The notes below the pieces were generated by a model. It ran no database searches and was not told where the DNA came from. It saw only the letters and a list, made by a program, of their open reading frames with translations. Shown piece by piece: positions 22,898-34,738 of a stretch of 64,000 nt of DNA; the stretch's first letter is position 1; every line of letters begins with the position of its first letter. This stretch comes from Topomyia yanbarensis. Its lineage: Eukaryota; Arthropoda; Insecta; Diptera; Culicidae. The position numbers were made by a program, and so were the translations under genes. The DNA lies in NCBI RefSeq assembly GCF_030247195.1, contig NC_080671.1:85744370-85808369 (forward strand), in the 5' to 3' direction.

Positions 22898-22975
22898 TAT
22901 TCACACACATTATTACACGAAAACAGTTGATAGTCTCGCCCAAAACATAAACAATAAATAAATAAATATTAAACA

Positions 22976-25449
22976 TAAACTTTAAATAAATATAATATTA
23001 TCAGATCCAAAATCACGATAATGCGCTTGATATAATTAATTGTTGTTGACAACCAATATCTAGTTTTTCGGGTTACACATTTAAAAAAGCGCCCCGAAAC
23101 AGCATTCGCCCTAGCGCACGGACACGAAAAAATGAGAACCGCAAAATTTTGTGAGAAAGAACATGGCTACATGGCAGCCACGAAAAAGATATATATGTTT
23201 TTCATAATATTACCGTCGCTGAGAAACAGATGGAGGTCCAAATTGTCCAGCCGCCCGAATTGACCCATTCCCCCTACATACTTTTTTACATTTTGTGGCA
23301 CCGTGTAATCTATAACAGAGGTTATTGTTAGTTACACATAACATTCGAGAACGCTGGCATTTATTTCAACGTAACAATCCCGTAAATTTCATCACACAAA
23401 CACTACACCAGCAAACAACAAATAACACTAAAGCATAGCTCACCCTACGAAAAAGCACCCCCCACCCCTTCCTTCATCCTAGCCATTAGGCTTACAACGC
23501 TAATGCTGCGAAAAAGTGAACCCAATTATCCCGTTGTGCAGTCCAGCCAACCTCCCTTGAATCGCAATTGAACGACCCATGACACAGAAGACGTCACAAA
23601 TTGCGATGATAGTGATGGACTTTTCGAGATAAAAGAAAGGTGGAAAATTCGTCGCCATTAGCGTGGGTTGGGAAAAAGGTTGATTTTTGCTTAATGAATA
23701 AAACGTATGGCACCGTGTATTGGGGAATCAATCTTTTATACTCACCCGAAATAGACCACTCTGTTCAGGTGGAGCAACAATCTGTGTTCAGCTGTGCCAG
23801 CAGACTTCTTAACAAGAATCCTTTAATCCCATCTTTGCTGGAAATTCGCACCTTTCCAGCCTGCTACACTAGAGCACTTTCCCGGGGCACAGCCCCACCC
23901 GAAGGGTCCACTACACCACTCGATCACTTATTTTCGGCTTTTTTCCAAGGTAAAACTTAACAATTGCCCTTGTAAAAGAACTGAAAAACCAAAAAACAGT
24001 GGAAAATTTTCCAGATAATTCCACAGACAATATGTTCTGTTACCGAGCTTTTCACTTCACCTTTCAGGATGAAAAATCTGCTCAAGACTGAACCTCCGCT
24101 TCCGAGGGAATCTTCCTGCAAGACGGTTTAGATAAGGCTGCGAAATGAGCGTGAGTATCGAACTCCGGAAAGAGCGTGAGCCAGAGAAACTCAGCCCTCA
24201 TGGAGTCCCCTGGTAATATTTGGTGAAGGATAAATACTCAGGCACTGCCAACATGGATCGTCGTTGTCATCTACACACTCCTCTGAATCCAAGGCAACTA
24301 TTGCAGCGTCTATGCCAGTGAACTGTCAGCCCACTGCTGCCCGAAAGGAGCGCCTATGCACTCGATTATCGCAATGACGTCCGTCGAATCGAATCGGTCG
24401 ATTCGTAAACAACGACAACGACGGATCCGAACTGTACTGTGATGTTTGAATGAAATGGTATTCCACGAGCGATTCCCGTCCGTCAAGTACATGCGTGGGT
24501 GCCTTCCGCAAAACTTCGTAACCGTCTGTTGCGCTTTTCCAGACCTATCCCCACCAGTAACCCCTGATACCCGTGCACAAGCACGCTTCGATCGATAGAG
24601 CTTCACATTCTCTTCGCGCAGGCGCTTTTCCCTGTTCAGCGGGCATCGCCAGCAGATGTAGGCAGAGGCACTATTTCATTCAATATCGCCTCCGTATTAA
24701 TTTATGTAATATGTACCTACCTTCCTGCCTGCCTGCCTATATATGGTTGTAAGGAGCTGGAATGCTAGCCACAACCATATCGCCAAACTAAATAGGTGTC
24801 GTGTGTTGACGTAAATGCGCTCACATGTTTTGGGTGCATTTTCCGAGCTTTACATATTAACTATGCCTAGCACTCAAGCAGTGGTGAAGGATACGGTCGT
24901 GTAATGTACTATCAGCTACTCTCCGAGACTGACCTTCTCTTCAACCACAATAAAAATCATGTGTTCTACAAACTAGGCTTTTACCCTGTTGTGCTATAGT
25001 TATTATACAGTACCAGTAAAAAGTTTTCGACTACCAAGTATCATTTCAAGTTTTTTTGAATACTTAATCTACACTAGCCTGGCAGCGATTTGTTAGACAA
25101 AAATTCAAGATAGCTCGTTGAGCGCCGGCCTAAAAAAGTTTCCTCTTAACCTAATAAGAACACCTCAAAAATTTAAAACCGATCCAAGAAAAATAAATGG
25201 ACCCGAAAATGAATTGAAGTGAACTAAAGGCAATTTTAATGACATTTTGCATCTTTCCACTTATTTCCTTATATAAATTATTTAAAAAAATTTAAATTTC
25301 GTGAAGTTGGTTACAATGGTGAACAGAAATCGAAGTGTCACATTCGAAATGGAAATGTCATACAATCTTGTGTAATTCTGTTTCACTTGAGTATTGGTCG
25401 TCGAATGTAGTAAAGAAGTTATACGAAATTCAATTAGTTTATTTTAAAA
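22976..25449. other. Unassigned stretch
   Basis: No gene is supported. A 106-codon open frame at 23640-23960 on the plus strand and a 98-codon frame at 24310-24606 on the minus strand show no domain I recognise and no splice context. A short CCTGCCTGCCTGCC run lies near 24724-24737. The ATG at the right edge begins the broken reading frame described next. Confidence 0.4.
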
Positions 25450-25530
25450 ATGGCGAGCTCAATGGATTCGACTGTTTTATCGGTGAAAACACGTAAAGCC
25501 GATAAAAAGCAAAGACAAATTAGTTTAATT

Positions 25531-27117
25531 GGGTGTACCCCATTAGACATAAATATGTTAGGCATACGTGCGTTAGGCATAATGGACGTTAGGCATAAAG
25601 ACGTTTGGCATAATGGAAGTTAAGCATAATAGACGTTTGGTATAATGGACGATTGGCATAATGGACGTTAGCCATAAATTATCATGTTGAAGTATCTTTT
25701 ACGAAAATAACTTTTTGGTGGTGACAGCCTCGGGTGGTAAGAGCGCAAATGCTTGAACTTTTTTGATGTTGTAGCATTACTCTGGAAGCTGATAGAACTC
25801 GATCGACATTTTAAGACAGAACGCAGAACGAATGCACATTGAATGAACGTATAAACAACTTGCACATCTCTAAAATAGGCTTAATAATCTTGTTTAAAAT
25901 GGGTCTATTTTGTATTGAGACATAAATAACGCACATCAACCCCTTCATGCTAAAACTTTTGATTTAGGTAGAATGCACTCAAAAAACAAGTAAGACCAAT
26001 AATTGGTACTATAAGAACTTAGAACTAAAGTTCTTGCTAATAGTCTGATATAACTCTGCTGGAGCAGTACTACCAGAGATATTTACAGTTAGCGTTGATA
26101 AATGAAATTTTGATATATCTTCACTATTTTCCATTATTGTTGAAAACTGATGAAACGTATCAATTTGAATCGTCTTCGACTATATTTCCTAGCATATATA
26201 ATGTTGAAAATTTTCTAGGAGAATTGTGTTGAGCACCAGAAGGTAAATATTGAGCAGCTTTCAGCACTGCGAAAGAAGCATCTTTCGGGTTTTTCTTGTT
26301 TCTTGAACTCTATGACCACTAGAAAAAATGTTGGGCATGTAAGGGTTAACTTAGATTAGTTTTTCATGCATGCAAGATGAAATTGTCCAAGAAGAAAATA
26401 TATAACCTTGAAGAACAGCTCATGAAAGAATGATGCATTTTATTATTCATTCAACGAATATTGCTGGTTCTATATTGATTGTCTCCCATATTCTTAAGCA
26501 CAATGATTGTATCCTCGAGGCCATCACAAATAGAACTACGAAAACTCTTTGATATGATTGATAATCCTGTACTGTGACGAGTTACCGATACAAAAAAGAT
26601 ATCGTCACAAACGTAGAATCCGTAGCCTAATGCTGATCCTGCACATGACACTGCCAGTTTCCATAGGATCCAAAACTTAATGTCTGTTAATTATTTTGTT
26701 TGGTTTTTTAATATTTGGATGCAACTCGTCTGTAGTAATAAATCTAAGAGGCTTGAAATATGATTGTGTCAAAACTGTTCACTTAAATGAAGGGATATTT
26801 TCATCGTCTCCTCTTCAGAAAAAAAAACTACGCTTGCAAGGGTTAAATATCTCGCTAAAGTTATGCAAAAGTATGGTATAGCAAAGCGTCCTTTTTTCCA
26901 ATCTGACAAAAACAAGCGAAATCTCTATAATAACGCAAGCCTTGCGGTTATTTTTATAGTTTTGTGAATTATGCCTATCGTCCATTATGCCTAACGTACA
27001 TTATGCCAATCGTCCATTATTCCTAACGTATATTATGCCAATCGTCCATTATGCCTATCGTCCATTATGCCTAACGTACTTATGACTAACGTATTTATGC
27101 CAAACGTTGCGCACCCT
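25531..27117. mobile_element. Foldback element with arrays of a 16-bp phrase
   Basis: The flanking octamer GTTTAATT is duplicated exactly at 25523-25530 and 27118-27125. The left arm consists of about eight tandem copies of a ~16-bp unit (consensus GTTAGGCATAATGGAC) at about 25557-25680. The right arm has about nine copies in inverse orientation at about 26967-27108. The outermost bases, GGGTGTAC and GCGCACCCT, are roughly inverse. The ~1.3-kb middle is AT-rich with no transposase. An 8-bp duplication suggests hAT-type or similar integration; the superfamily is not certain. Confidence 0.8.
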
Positions 27118-27248
27118 GTTTAATTGGTTATGCATCACATAAAACTATGGGGGCCAAATTACCATCAAATAGACAAGTTTTGGAAGTATTTTTTTACAAT
27201 ATGCTTTTTGTGAAACTGTCCGCAAAAGAAAGTGTAAAGACTAACGAT

Positions 27249-27497
27249 CAGAGGCGGATCCAGAAAAAAATTTCGGAGGGGGTCCGAAATTTCGATTTTG
27301 AAATTTTCATTATATAATATATAATATGTAATATCCTCATTAAATTTAATTGAGTTTTGGTGGTCGAATTTCGTTCGGAATGATTTGGAGCTCAGATGGA
27401 ATTCAATTAAAAAACTATTTTAAAATTCCTCAACAAGTTGAAAAATTTCAGGTGGGGGGTCCGGACCCGCAGGACCCTTCCCCTGGATCCGCCACTG
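27249..27497. mobile_element. hAT-type MITE (249 bp)
   Basis: The inverted ends are CAGAGGCGGATCCAG and CTGGATCCGCCACTG. The 8-bp target duplication CTAACGAT is exact at 27241-27248 and 27498-27505. The interior contains a G-rich stretch near each end (GGAGGGGGTCC, GGTGGGGGGTCC) and an AT-rich middle. CAGxGGCGGATCC termini with 8-bp duplications are typical of hAT MITEs widespread in insects. Confidence 0.92.
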
Positions 27498-28608
27498 CTA
27501 ACGATTGACACTGCTTCAAATTTTGGCAACAAGCGCGTATACCAACTCGAATTTTATAAATCCGTCGGTAAGCTTCTCAAAATGTATAAAGACTGGAAAT
27601 GCTTCAAGCTCCTTCTCTAGGACGAACCATCAACCGAATTTGCGTCGATAATGCTGCTATTCTTGCAGCAAATTCCAAGATGAAATCATCTAGTTCCCCG
27701 GGCCTTGATGGCATTCTCTCGATTTTTGTTAAAAAGTGCATCAGAGGGCTTCTTAAACCACTTCGGCGAGTCTTCGTGCTATCAACTAACTACTGGAACA
27801 TTTCCTCCCTGCTGGAAAGCAGCGCAAATGTTTTTAGTTCACAAAACAGGAAACAAATCGAACATTAATAATTATCGGGGAATCTCGTCTTTAAGTACCG
27901 TATCAAAACTTTTCGAACTATTTGTTTTGGATTCTATTTTCTTTCTCTGCAAACACTACATTGCAGACGAACAATCGACAACGACCAACCTGCTCTCGGT
28001 CACAACATATGTACTCGATGGATTCGCTGACGAATCGCAAACCGATGCTATTTACATGGATCCATCTGTGGCCTGCGACAAAATCAATCATGATATCGTA
28101 ATAGCGAAGCTGGACAAACTCGGTCTTCATGGACAACTACTGCACTGGTTTCGTTCCTACCTCGATGGAAGGCAACTCCAAATCAGTATTGAGGACTATC
28201 TATCTGCACCATTTTTCGCTACATCCGGCATCCCACAAGAAAGCCATCTCGATCCAGTAATATTCAATCTGTACCTTAAAGACGTCAATATCAAATTACA
28301 AGGACCACGCCTTTCTTTGCCCGACGACATGAACATTTTTCGACAAATACGGGATAAAAGCGATGCCGAGTTTTTTCAGAGTCACCTGGAGAGCTTTAGT
28401 ATGTGGTGTAACATACAGATAATGGTTTTAAGCCCGAATAAATGCTCAATCGTTACGTTCACGCGGAAACGTCATCCGATTCAGTTCAACTATCACTTAT
28501 TCGACTCGATCATTCCAAGATACTCTTACGTCAAAAATCTTAGAGTCATCATAGATTCAGCACTTATGTTCAAACCACATACTTCATACATCATGGATAA
28601 GGCATTAA

Positions 28609-29419
28609 GGTTAAGTTATATACAAAGTTGAAACTCAAAAAATCGGAAAAAAAATTTATTAAATATTCTCGTGTACTTGAACGGTTCCTTTTTTATCAAA
28701 ATTTTTTCGATTCTTTGTAATGAATTTTTGTTTAAAATTTGGAACACCAAAAAACTCAATTTTTTGGTCAATATGTTTTTTTGCAAGAAAAAAAATTTCT
28801 ACTAGAAAACCGATCCGTTCAAGTACACCATAATACATTTTTCTTCAATAACCTTTTTAGTTTTTGGAAATCAGTTGAGCGGTTCGGCTTGGAGAGCGTT
28901 CACCGCAAACCTGGAAGTTCTGGCGGTAGTGGCCGCAATTGAGAGGTTTCGACAATATTTGTTGGGGAGAGCGTTTAAAGTGTTGACGGCTTGTAGTGCA
29001 CTGACACAGACATTTTCGAAGAAGGAAATCGGAAGAAGAGTGGCCAGGTGGATTCTAAAATTGCAGAAATATGATCTCACGTTTGAACATCGAGCAGGGA
29101 CGAAGATGAAACATGTCGATTCGCTTAGTCGTAACCCGGTTGGAGATCCAGAAGAACTGGAAGCCAGTGAGCTATTATAGTCGGAAAACAAGTGAGCAGG
29201 AGCAAAAATATTTCAGCTATGAACTGAACTGGCCTAAAACACGTTTCAGGGGATGGGTCATAACTCCGACAACCTTTAAAATTTTTTTAATTCAATTTGG
29301 TTTTTCTATTTTCGATAGTACTACCAACGAACTGTCTTTCGCTTTTTCAAAAAAGCTTTGCACTTTAAAAAAAATGCGAACTTAGCTCACTTTTTCGCCA
29401 CAACTTTGTATATAACCCC
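28609..29419. mobile_element. TTAA-flanked element carrying a gypsy-type fragment
   Basis: TTAA is present on both sides (28605-28608 and 29420-29423). The ends share TTATATACAAAGTTG in inverse orientation (near 28615 and 29401). Removing the segment with one TTAA rejoins the CR1 frame as KALTQLGFI, the same length as KASRCLGFI at the matching place in CR1 copy a. TTAA target duplication is the piggyBac pattern, although the outermost bases (GG...CCCC) are not the usual ones. The interior between about 28870 and 29225 is a piece of a gypsy-type polyprotein. Confidence 0.7.
28870..29225 (+). pseudogene. Ty3/gypsy RNase H fragment, permuted
   Basis: The frame at 28875-29180 reads LEVLAVVAAIERFRQYLLG, then FKVLTACSALTQTFSKKE, then the end of the RNase H domain FEHRAGTKMKHVDSLSRNP. 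The piece that normally precedes this (VSYYSRKTSEQEQKYFSYEL) lies after it at about 29164-29223 in another frame. The order of the two parts is therefore reversed relative to a normal gypsy-type pol. No LTRs, integrase or upstream RT are present. The C in TACSALTQ replaces the usual catalytic D of TDCSALTQ. Confidence 0.8.
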
Positions 29420-29965
29420 TTAACACAGCTTGGGTTCATCTTCCGAATAGCGAAAAACTTCAGGGACACTAGAGAATTGTTCTTTCTGCTGTTTGAAATC
29501 CGTTTTAACAGAACGGTGTTGACATAATCGAGCCCGTCTAACGCCGTACGCTTTGCTCTTCGACATCTTCTTTGGCAATGAGCTGCCGAGCCCGTTGTCA
29601 GTTAATACAGTTCGAAACTACGAGCATCCAGAGGAACTGCCTTCGAGTCCTGTTCATCTCGGACTTACTGTATGCCAGGGTGGATTGCCCTCCAATCCTC
29701 GGACGTTCTTCAAGCCCGCGTTCGAGCTCTACGCAATAACTCTCTTCTACGAGTTCCATTCAGGAGAACCAACTATGCTCGCCAGAGTGCTGTTACCGGA
29801 CTCCAGCGTATTTTTAACAGTGTGGCGACGGCCTTTGACTTCAACCGGATAAGGAGCTTGATCAAAGCTAAAATATTATCTATTATGAAATGTAATTAGT
29901 TTAAGCGACCGCCATTGGGGCCAATGGTCTATTAGTGAAGGTACAACAAATAAACAATAAACATA

Positions 29966-32023
29966 TCCATTTGATAAAAATAAAACAGCCCAATGCAAGA
30001 GCATGGGAGGCATGGACCTAGAAGCGACTGGACCCGCCATGTGTTGACCACTGTCAACGTCTGTACATATGGATGCCAGCCCCTGGTTAGGAATGATCAA
30101 CCCCGTGCGAAATTAGGCTAAAAGCGAAGACTGCATATCAAGAAGACTGGCAACTTTGTCCAGAATCTGGAGACAGTAACAGCAACGCCACTTGCGGGTA
30201 AAGGTGGTACTTCTCATAGAGATGCACACACACATATATACATACAATCTTAAATTAAGCTTCCTGCCTTCCTCCAGTAGAGGGAAAGATCTTCTTAATA
30301 TGTAAATCATCGAAATCGAGTGATGTTGCAAAAATGACCAGGCTAGTGGCTGTGTGAAGGGGGTGAATAACCTACAATCGAACCACCCCCAGCTTTTTTT
30401 AATATGTCTAGTTTTTTAGTGGTTATATGAAGATGTTGGGGCCTTGAGGAGGGGGGATATGATCATTAGGGGTGTTCGTGCACAACCAAACCAGCGCGCC
30501 ACCTATATCTGGTCGCACCTCTTAGTCCCCTGTCAAAAAAAATGCGGACGAATATGGTCAGGCGATTTAAACAGTTTGACGTTTAACTCAACTCGCCTGT
30601 GCTAATTGCCCCTAGGAACAAATGCAATTTGCGAATGCGATTTAAAGGCAATTTCAACACTTAGATAAATTTTCTGGCGGCTGAAAAGGACTTGGTTGTA
30701 TTTGCGTTTTTCAAACACGGCGGTTCATGTTTGGCTTAAGCTTAAAATATTTTTTTTTAAACGATTGGCGTGTTCTCGCTTGTATTTTGTTTGTCTAGTG
30801 CACTTCATTTAGCCAACGAATGTGGGAAATTGTGGAACCATGTGTAAATATAGTGGAACAAGATATCTGACCTAAACTCTTAATAAAAGTCAGATTGTGG
30901 TAAGTTTTGGTGTGCAATGCCAATTTAACCATTGATTCTTCCTATAATTTGGTGGTGATTACCTGGTCTAGTGATAAATTTATGTGAGTAGGTAATGAAT
31001 CCGAAAATAAGTAATATTTGTAATTTTCATATAAGGCAATTAAGGGCGATTAAATGGCGCGTTCCCTGGGCGATTTGGGGGCGATTTAAGGGCGGGTAGA
31101 GCGGCTAAAAAATGACGGATCGCCCAAATGTTGCATTTGAAATAGCCCCCTAATTGCCAGCATTTTGCTGGCAAATTGAAGGGCAATTAGCGTATCCGAG
31201 TTGGCAAATAGCCCCCCGTTAGCCAGCAACTTGCCATTTTTGACTGGGTCGTCAGCTGATCGAGAAACGTCAAACGAGTTAGTCAGTGCGAGAATTGCAT
31301 TACGTAAAAATTAAACTGAGTTAAATTAGATATAAGAAGTTAAATTAAAGACTGTCATAGTAGAAGAATAAAGTTTAGTGAAATAGTTAGAAATAAAGGC
31401 AAGTGAGTTGTGATTGAAAAGTGTATGATTGGGTTTACCTTGCAAGTAGGGGTTTGCCCACTACTCGGGTTCTTATTTGCCCAGCGGACCCTTCTTTTCA
31501 GGTCGACCTAGGTTCCGATACAAGAATTTCGGGTTTTCGTATACTAACAAAATGTAAACAAACAAATAAATCTAAATTTACCGACTTTATTTACTCCGAT
31601 CCCTTCTGTTCTGCACACTTAGATGCTGCTGCTGGTGGCGGGAATGGGTTGCAGTTTCTTATTGCTTCCGACCGGCCGGTATTCCCAAACGGCAGCGTTC
31701 TCCCTGCTGCGAATTCCGGTTGTATTTTGCTGCTACGGCAGCGGTCCTTTGCACTTAGCTAGGGAGGTGAGCGTGGCTCTTTTATTGGAACCTCCCTAGC
31801 GACGGTTGCAAACTATCGCCAGATCGTCTACTCACCGTAAACGATCCCGGAAGTCACCGCAGTAAACTTCCCAGGGGGGACCTTTGCCCGCCCTGCTTCG
31901 TTTTCCATGGCAATTAACTGTGGAGGAGTGCTTGGCTCGTTTGACTGATCATCCACAGTGAGAACGAACGATGCTTCGGATCTTTAACAATTAGCCGGGA
32001 ACGCAAGTGGCTCCTTCGCGATT
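29966..32023. other. Unassigned stretch with short hairpin
   Basis: No gene is supported. Short phrases such as GGGCGATT/GGGCGGGT near 31050-31100 and AATAGCCCCC near 31140 and 31206 repeat and may belong to a decayed LTR or MITE. An 11-bp perfect inverted pair, GCTAGGGAGGT at 31758-31768 and ACCTCCCTAGC at 31790-31800, could form a hairpin. A short CATATATACATACA run occurs near 30231-30244. Confidence 0.35.
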
Positions 32024-32195
32024 ACCCGGTCAAACCATTCGGAATTTGATTCGGAATCCTGAATGAAGTCAGTATGGATTTCAAATCAAATGCAACAACC
32101 GATTCTGAGTCGGAATCGGTTGTTGCATTTGATTTGGAATCCATACTGACTCCATTCAGAAATCCGAACCGGTTCCGGAATGAGTTTAACTGGGT
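32024..32195. mobile_element. Palindromic MITE (~172 bp)
   Basis: The ends ACCCGGTCAAACCATTCGGA and TCCGGAATGAGTTTAACTGG plus GT are near inverses. The two halves fold on themselves around the centre CCGATTCTGAGTCGGAATCGG (broken by one mismatch). GTATGGATTTCAAATCAAAT on the left mirrors ATTTGATTTGGAATCCATAC on the right. A related, more decayed copy lies at 10545-10678. No target duplication could be fixed. Confidence 0.75.
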
Positions 32196-32327
32196 AGCGT
32201 TCCACTACGGCGACCCTGCACCACACTTGTAACCGGACCACGGACCGGCACTTTTGACGGGCTTAATTGACCGTCTCTCACGCGCACTTCACACTCGGTC
32301 ACTGGCGGAAAACTGTCCCGAAGAAAA

Positions 32328-33531
32328 GGATTGTTTATTCTCGGCGTCTTTCTACTGCCGTGGTTCGTTTCTATCTAAACTTCTCGATGGCCGCCTTCCG
32401 CACTCGACCAAAATAAACCCGCCAATTCGCCTTGGTGCATAGCTGTCATCGCCCTTGCATCATAACCAGCAACCAACTTAACAGCAAAAGGACCAGCGGT
32501 AACCTATCTAAGCCCTATGTTATTAATTCACAAACATAAAACATAAACACAAACGCGAAAATGAACAAAAATTTACAACTAAATGTGAACGGTTTCGAAC
32601 AGCGGTGAACATATTTTTTTGTAAACAAATACACTCTACGGGGAGAGTTCACACAAATAGGTATATTTCCACCCAGTGCTAAATTGTTACCCTGACAGGT
32701 TACAACCTGCATTGCTCATCGATACACGGAAGCCCGCCGGTCGCCTGAAAAAAAAAACAAAAACGTACCTGTTTCCGTTCGTCGCTGCATCGTAATTGAC
32801 CTGTAAGTGATTATATTCACCCGTACCAGCGCTGCTCTACCTGCGCTACCTGCAGCATTTTTTTCAAATTTGGATGATGGTAGAAATTGGTCATGAATTT
32901 TATGAGGTAAAGGTGTGAAATTAACTTTGTACATTAGCAAGATCTCCGGGGATCAAGGACGTCCTAGGTGCCCAATGTGGTCAATGCGACTACGGGACTA
33001 CGAATCTAAGTAATTTAAAACCTATTTTAATAAGTTTTGCATCATCTAGATATCATGGTGGTACTAGCTTATATGGAGATTTACTGTATGCCTGCCCTTC
33101 TCAACCAGTAACTCCGGAGCCGGATGTTGGATCAGAAATGAATTCAATAGCAATCTATACCTGAGACAACGTTTGAGAAAATCCGGTCATCTCCGAGTAA
33201 CCGATAGTTGGTCACATACATACACACATACATACACACATACATACACACACATTTGTTGAACTCGATGGAGTGAGTCGAATGGTATAGGAGTTTCGGA
33301 CCTCCGGGCCTCTGTTGAATAGCCGATTTTTCTCGACTCATAACTACCGAACCAATGCTTCATTCAAATGAAGTTCCGTAGCAATTGGCATTGCATTTAT
33401 CACTCATATCTGTAAATGAGTCCGAATAATTTACCACTGCGACAATAAAAACTAATATTTTCACGCGAAAAGTTAGTGGCACTCACATAGCTTCTGCGGA
33501 TAAATACATCGCATTATTCCTCCGGAGAAAT
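32328..33531. repeat. Tandem duplication unit A (1204 bp)
   Basis: The segment from GGATTGTTTATTCTCGGCGT to TCCTCCGGAGAAAT is repeated immediately at 33532-34738. It holds a (CATA/CACA) microsatellite at 33213-33256 and, at its right end, the first ~100 bp of the dispersed repeat also seen at 3934, cut off at the junction. No gene is recognised inside; minus-strand open frames at 32515-32712, 32716-32940 and 33144-33341 have no known domain. Confidence 0.95.
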
Positions 33532-34738
33532 GGATTGTTTATTCTCGGCGTCTTTCTACTGCCGTGGTTCGTTTCTATCTAAACTTCTCGATGGCCGCCT
33601 TCCGCACTCGACCAAAATAAACCCGCCAATTCGCCTTGGTGCATAGCTGTCATCGCCCTTGCATCATAACCAGCAACCAACTTAACAGCAAAAGGACCAG
33701 CGGTAACCTATCTAAGCCCTATGTTATTAATTCACAAACATAAAACATAAACACAAACGCGAAAATGAACAAAAATTTACAACTAAATGTGAACGGTTTC
33801 GAACAGCGGTGAACATATTTTTTTGTAAACAAATACACTCTACGGGGAGAGTTCACACAAATAGGTATATTTCCACCCAGTGCTAAATTGTTACCCTGAC
33901 AGGTTACAACCTGCATTGCTCATCGATACACGGAAGCCCGCCGGTCGCCTGAAAAAAAAAAAAACAAAAACGTACCTGTTTCCGTTCGTCGCTGCATCGT
34001 AATTGACCTGTAAGTGATTATATTCACCCGTACCAGCGCTGCTCTACCTGCGCTACCTGCAGCATTTTTTTCAAATTTGGATGATGGTAGAAATTGGTCA
34101 TGAATTTTATGAGGTAAAGGTGTGAAATTAACTTTGTACATTAGCAAGATCTCCGGGGATCAAGGACGTCCTAGGTGCCCAATGTGGTCAATGCGACTAC
34201 GGGACTACGAATCTAAGTAATTTAAAACCTATTTTAATAAGTTTTGCATCATCTAGATATCATGGTGGTACTAGCTTATATGGAGATTTACTGTATGCCT
34301 GCCCTTCTCAACCAGTAACTCCGGAGCCGGATGTTGGATCAGAAATGAATTCAATAGCAATCTATACCTGAGACAACGTTTGAGAAAATCCGGTCATCTC
34401 CGAGTAACCGATAGTTGGTCACATACATACACACATACATACACACATACATACACACACATTTGTTGAACTCGATGGAGTGAGTCGAATGGTATAGGAG
34501 TTTCGGACCTCCGGGCCTCTGTTGAATAGCCGATTTTTCTCGACTCATAACTACCGAACCAATGCTTCATTCAAATGAAGTTCCGTAGCAATTGGCATTG
34601 CATTTATCACTCATATCTGTAAATGAGTCCGAATAATTTACCACTGCGACAATAAAAACTAATATTTTCACGCGAAAAGTTAATGGCACTCACATAGCTT
34701 CTGCGGATAAATACATCGCATTATTCCTCCGGAGAAAT
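33532..34738. repeat. Tandem duplication unit B (1207 bp)
   Basis: It is nearly identical to unit A. The differences I saw are three extra A in the A-run near 33950 and a G-to-A change (position 33475 in unit A against 34682 in unit B). Unit B, not A, continues into the rest of the dispersed repeat at 34637-35064, so B's right flank is the original one and A's left flank is the original left side. The age is very recent, or the assembly is at fault. Confidence 0.95.

Larger units (their letters stand above)
18995..22975 (+). mobile_element. CR1-clade non-LTR retrotransposon, copy a
   Basis: A 5' region leads into an ORF1 with a PHD-type zinc finger (19267 on), and then directly into the linker and reverse transcriptase of ORF2. 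The endonuclease that should lie between them has been deleted. The coding 3' end is split by a DD37E transposon (21616-22897) and resumes after it. The element ends near 22950-22970 in a short AATAAATAAATAAAT array, as CR1-type elements end in short tandem repeats. It lies directly downstream of R1 copy a. Confidence 0.85.
25450..27508 (+). pseudogene. Small reading frame split by two DNA elements
   Basis: The ATG at 25450 begins MASSMDSTVLSVKTRKADKK and runs to 25530. If the element at 25531-27117 and one copy of its 8-bp target duplication are removed, the frame resumes at 27126 with GYASHKTMGAKLPSN and continues without a stop to 27248. There a second element (27249-27497) is inserted. 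Removing that one with its duplicated octamer brings the frame to a TGA at 27506-27508, for 68 uninterrupted codons. A related-looking KLLKMYKDWK stretch follows about 75 bp later in another frame. The lysine-rich start and the HKTMGAKLP phrase look like a protein repeatedly found in arthropod genomes, perhaps transposon-derived, but I cannot name it. It is a relic of a coding exon or a decayed element gene. Confidence 0.5.
27600..29965 (+). mobile_element. CR1-clade non-LTR retrotransposon, copy b (5' truncated)
   Basis: The coding sequence begins inside ORF2 (TINRICVDNAAILAANSKM) without ORF1 or endonuclease. RT blocks are SSSPGLDGILSIFVKK near 27690, NNYRGISSLSTVSKLFE near 27870, CDKINHDIVIAKLDKLGL near 28080, GIPQESHLDPVIFNLYL near 28230 and LSLPDDMNIF near 28315, where the catalytic box has changed to PDDM. 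The thumb follows up to 28608. A TTAA-flanked element (28609-29419) splits it. It resumes with QLGFIFRIAKNF at 29428 and ends with a C-terminal RVPFRRTNYARQSAVTGLQR region, the stop at 29897-29899 and a short A-rich 3' end. The GLD, Q-for-G and PDD changes show loss of function. Confidence 0.85.

Noticed and set aside
25557..27108. Regular short repeats resembling a CRISPR array
   Set aside because: The 16-bp units are contiguous without unique spacers, they are inverted between two arms, and the DNA is clearly eukaryotic. They form the arms of a mobile element.
32515..34548. Repeated minus-strand open frames in the 1.2-kb tandem duplication
   Set aside because: They repeat only because the DNA is duplicated. 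The translations include a microsatellite-derived VCMYVCMYVCMYV stretch and no known domain.
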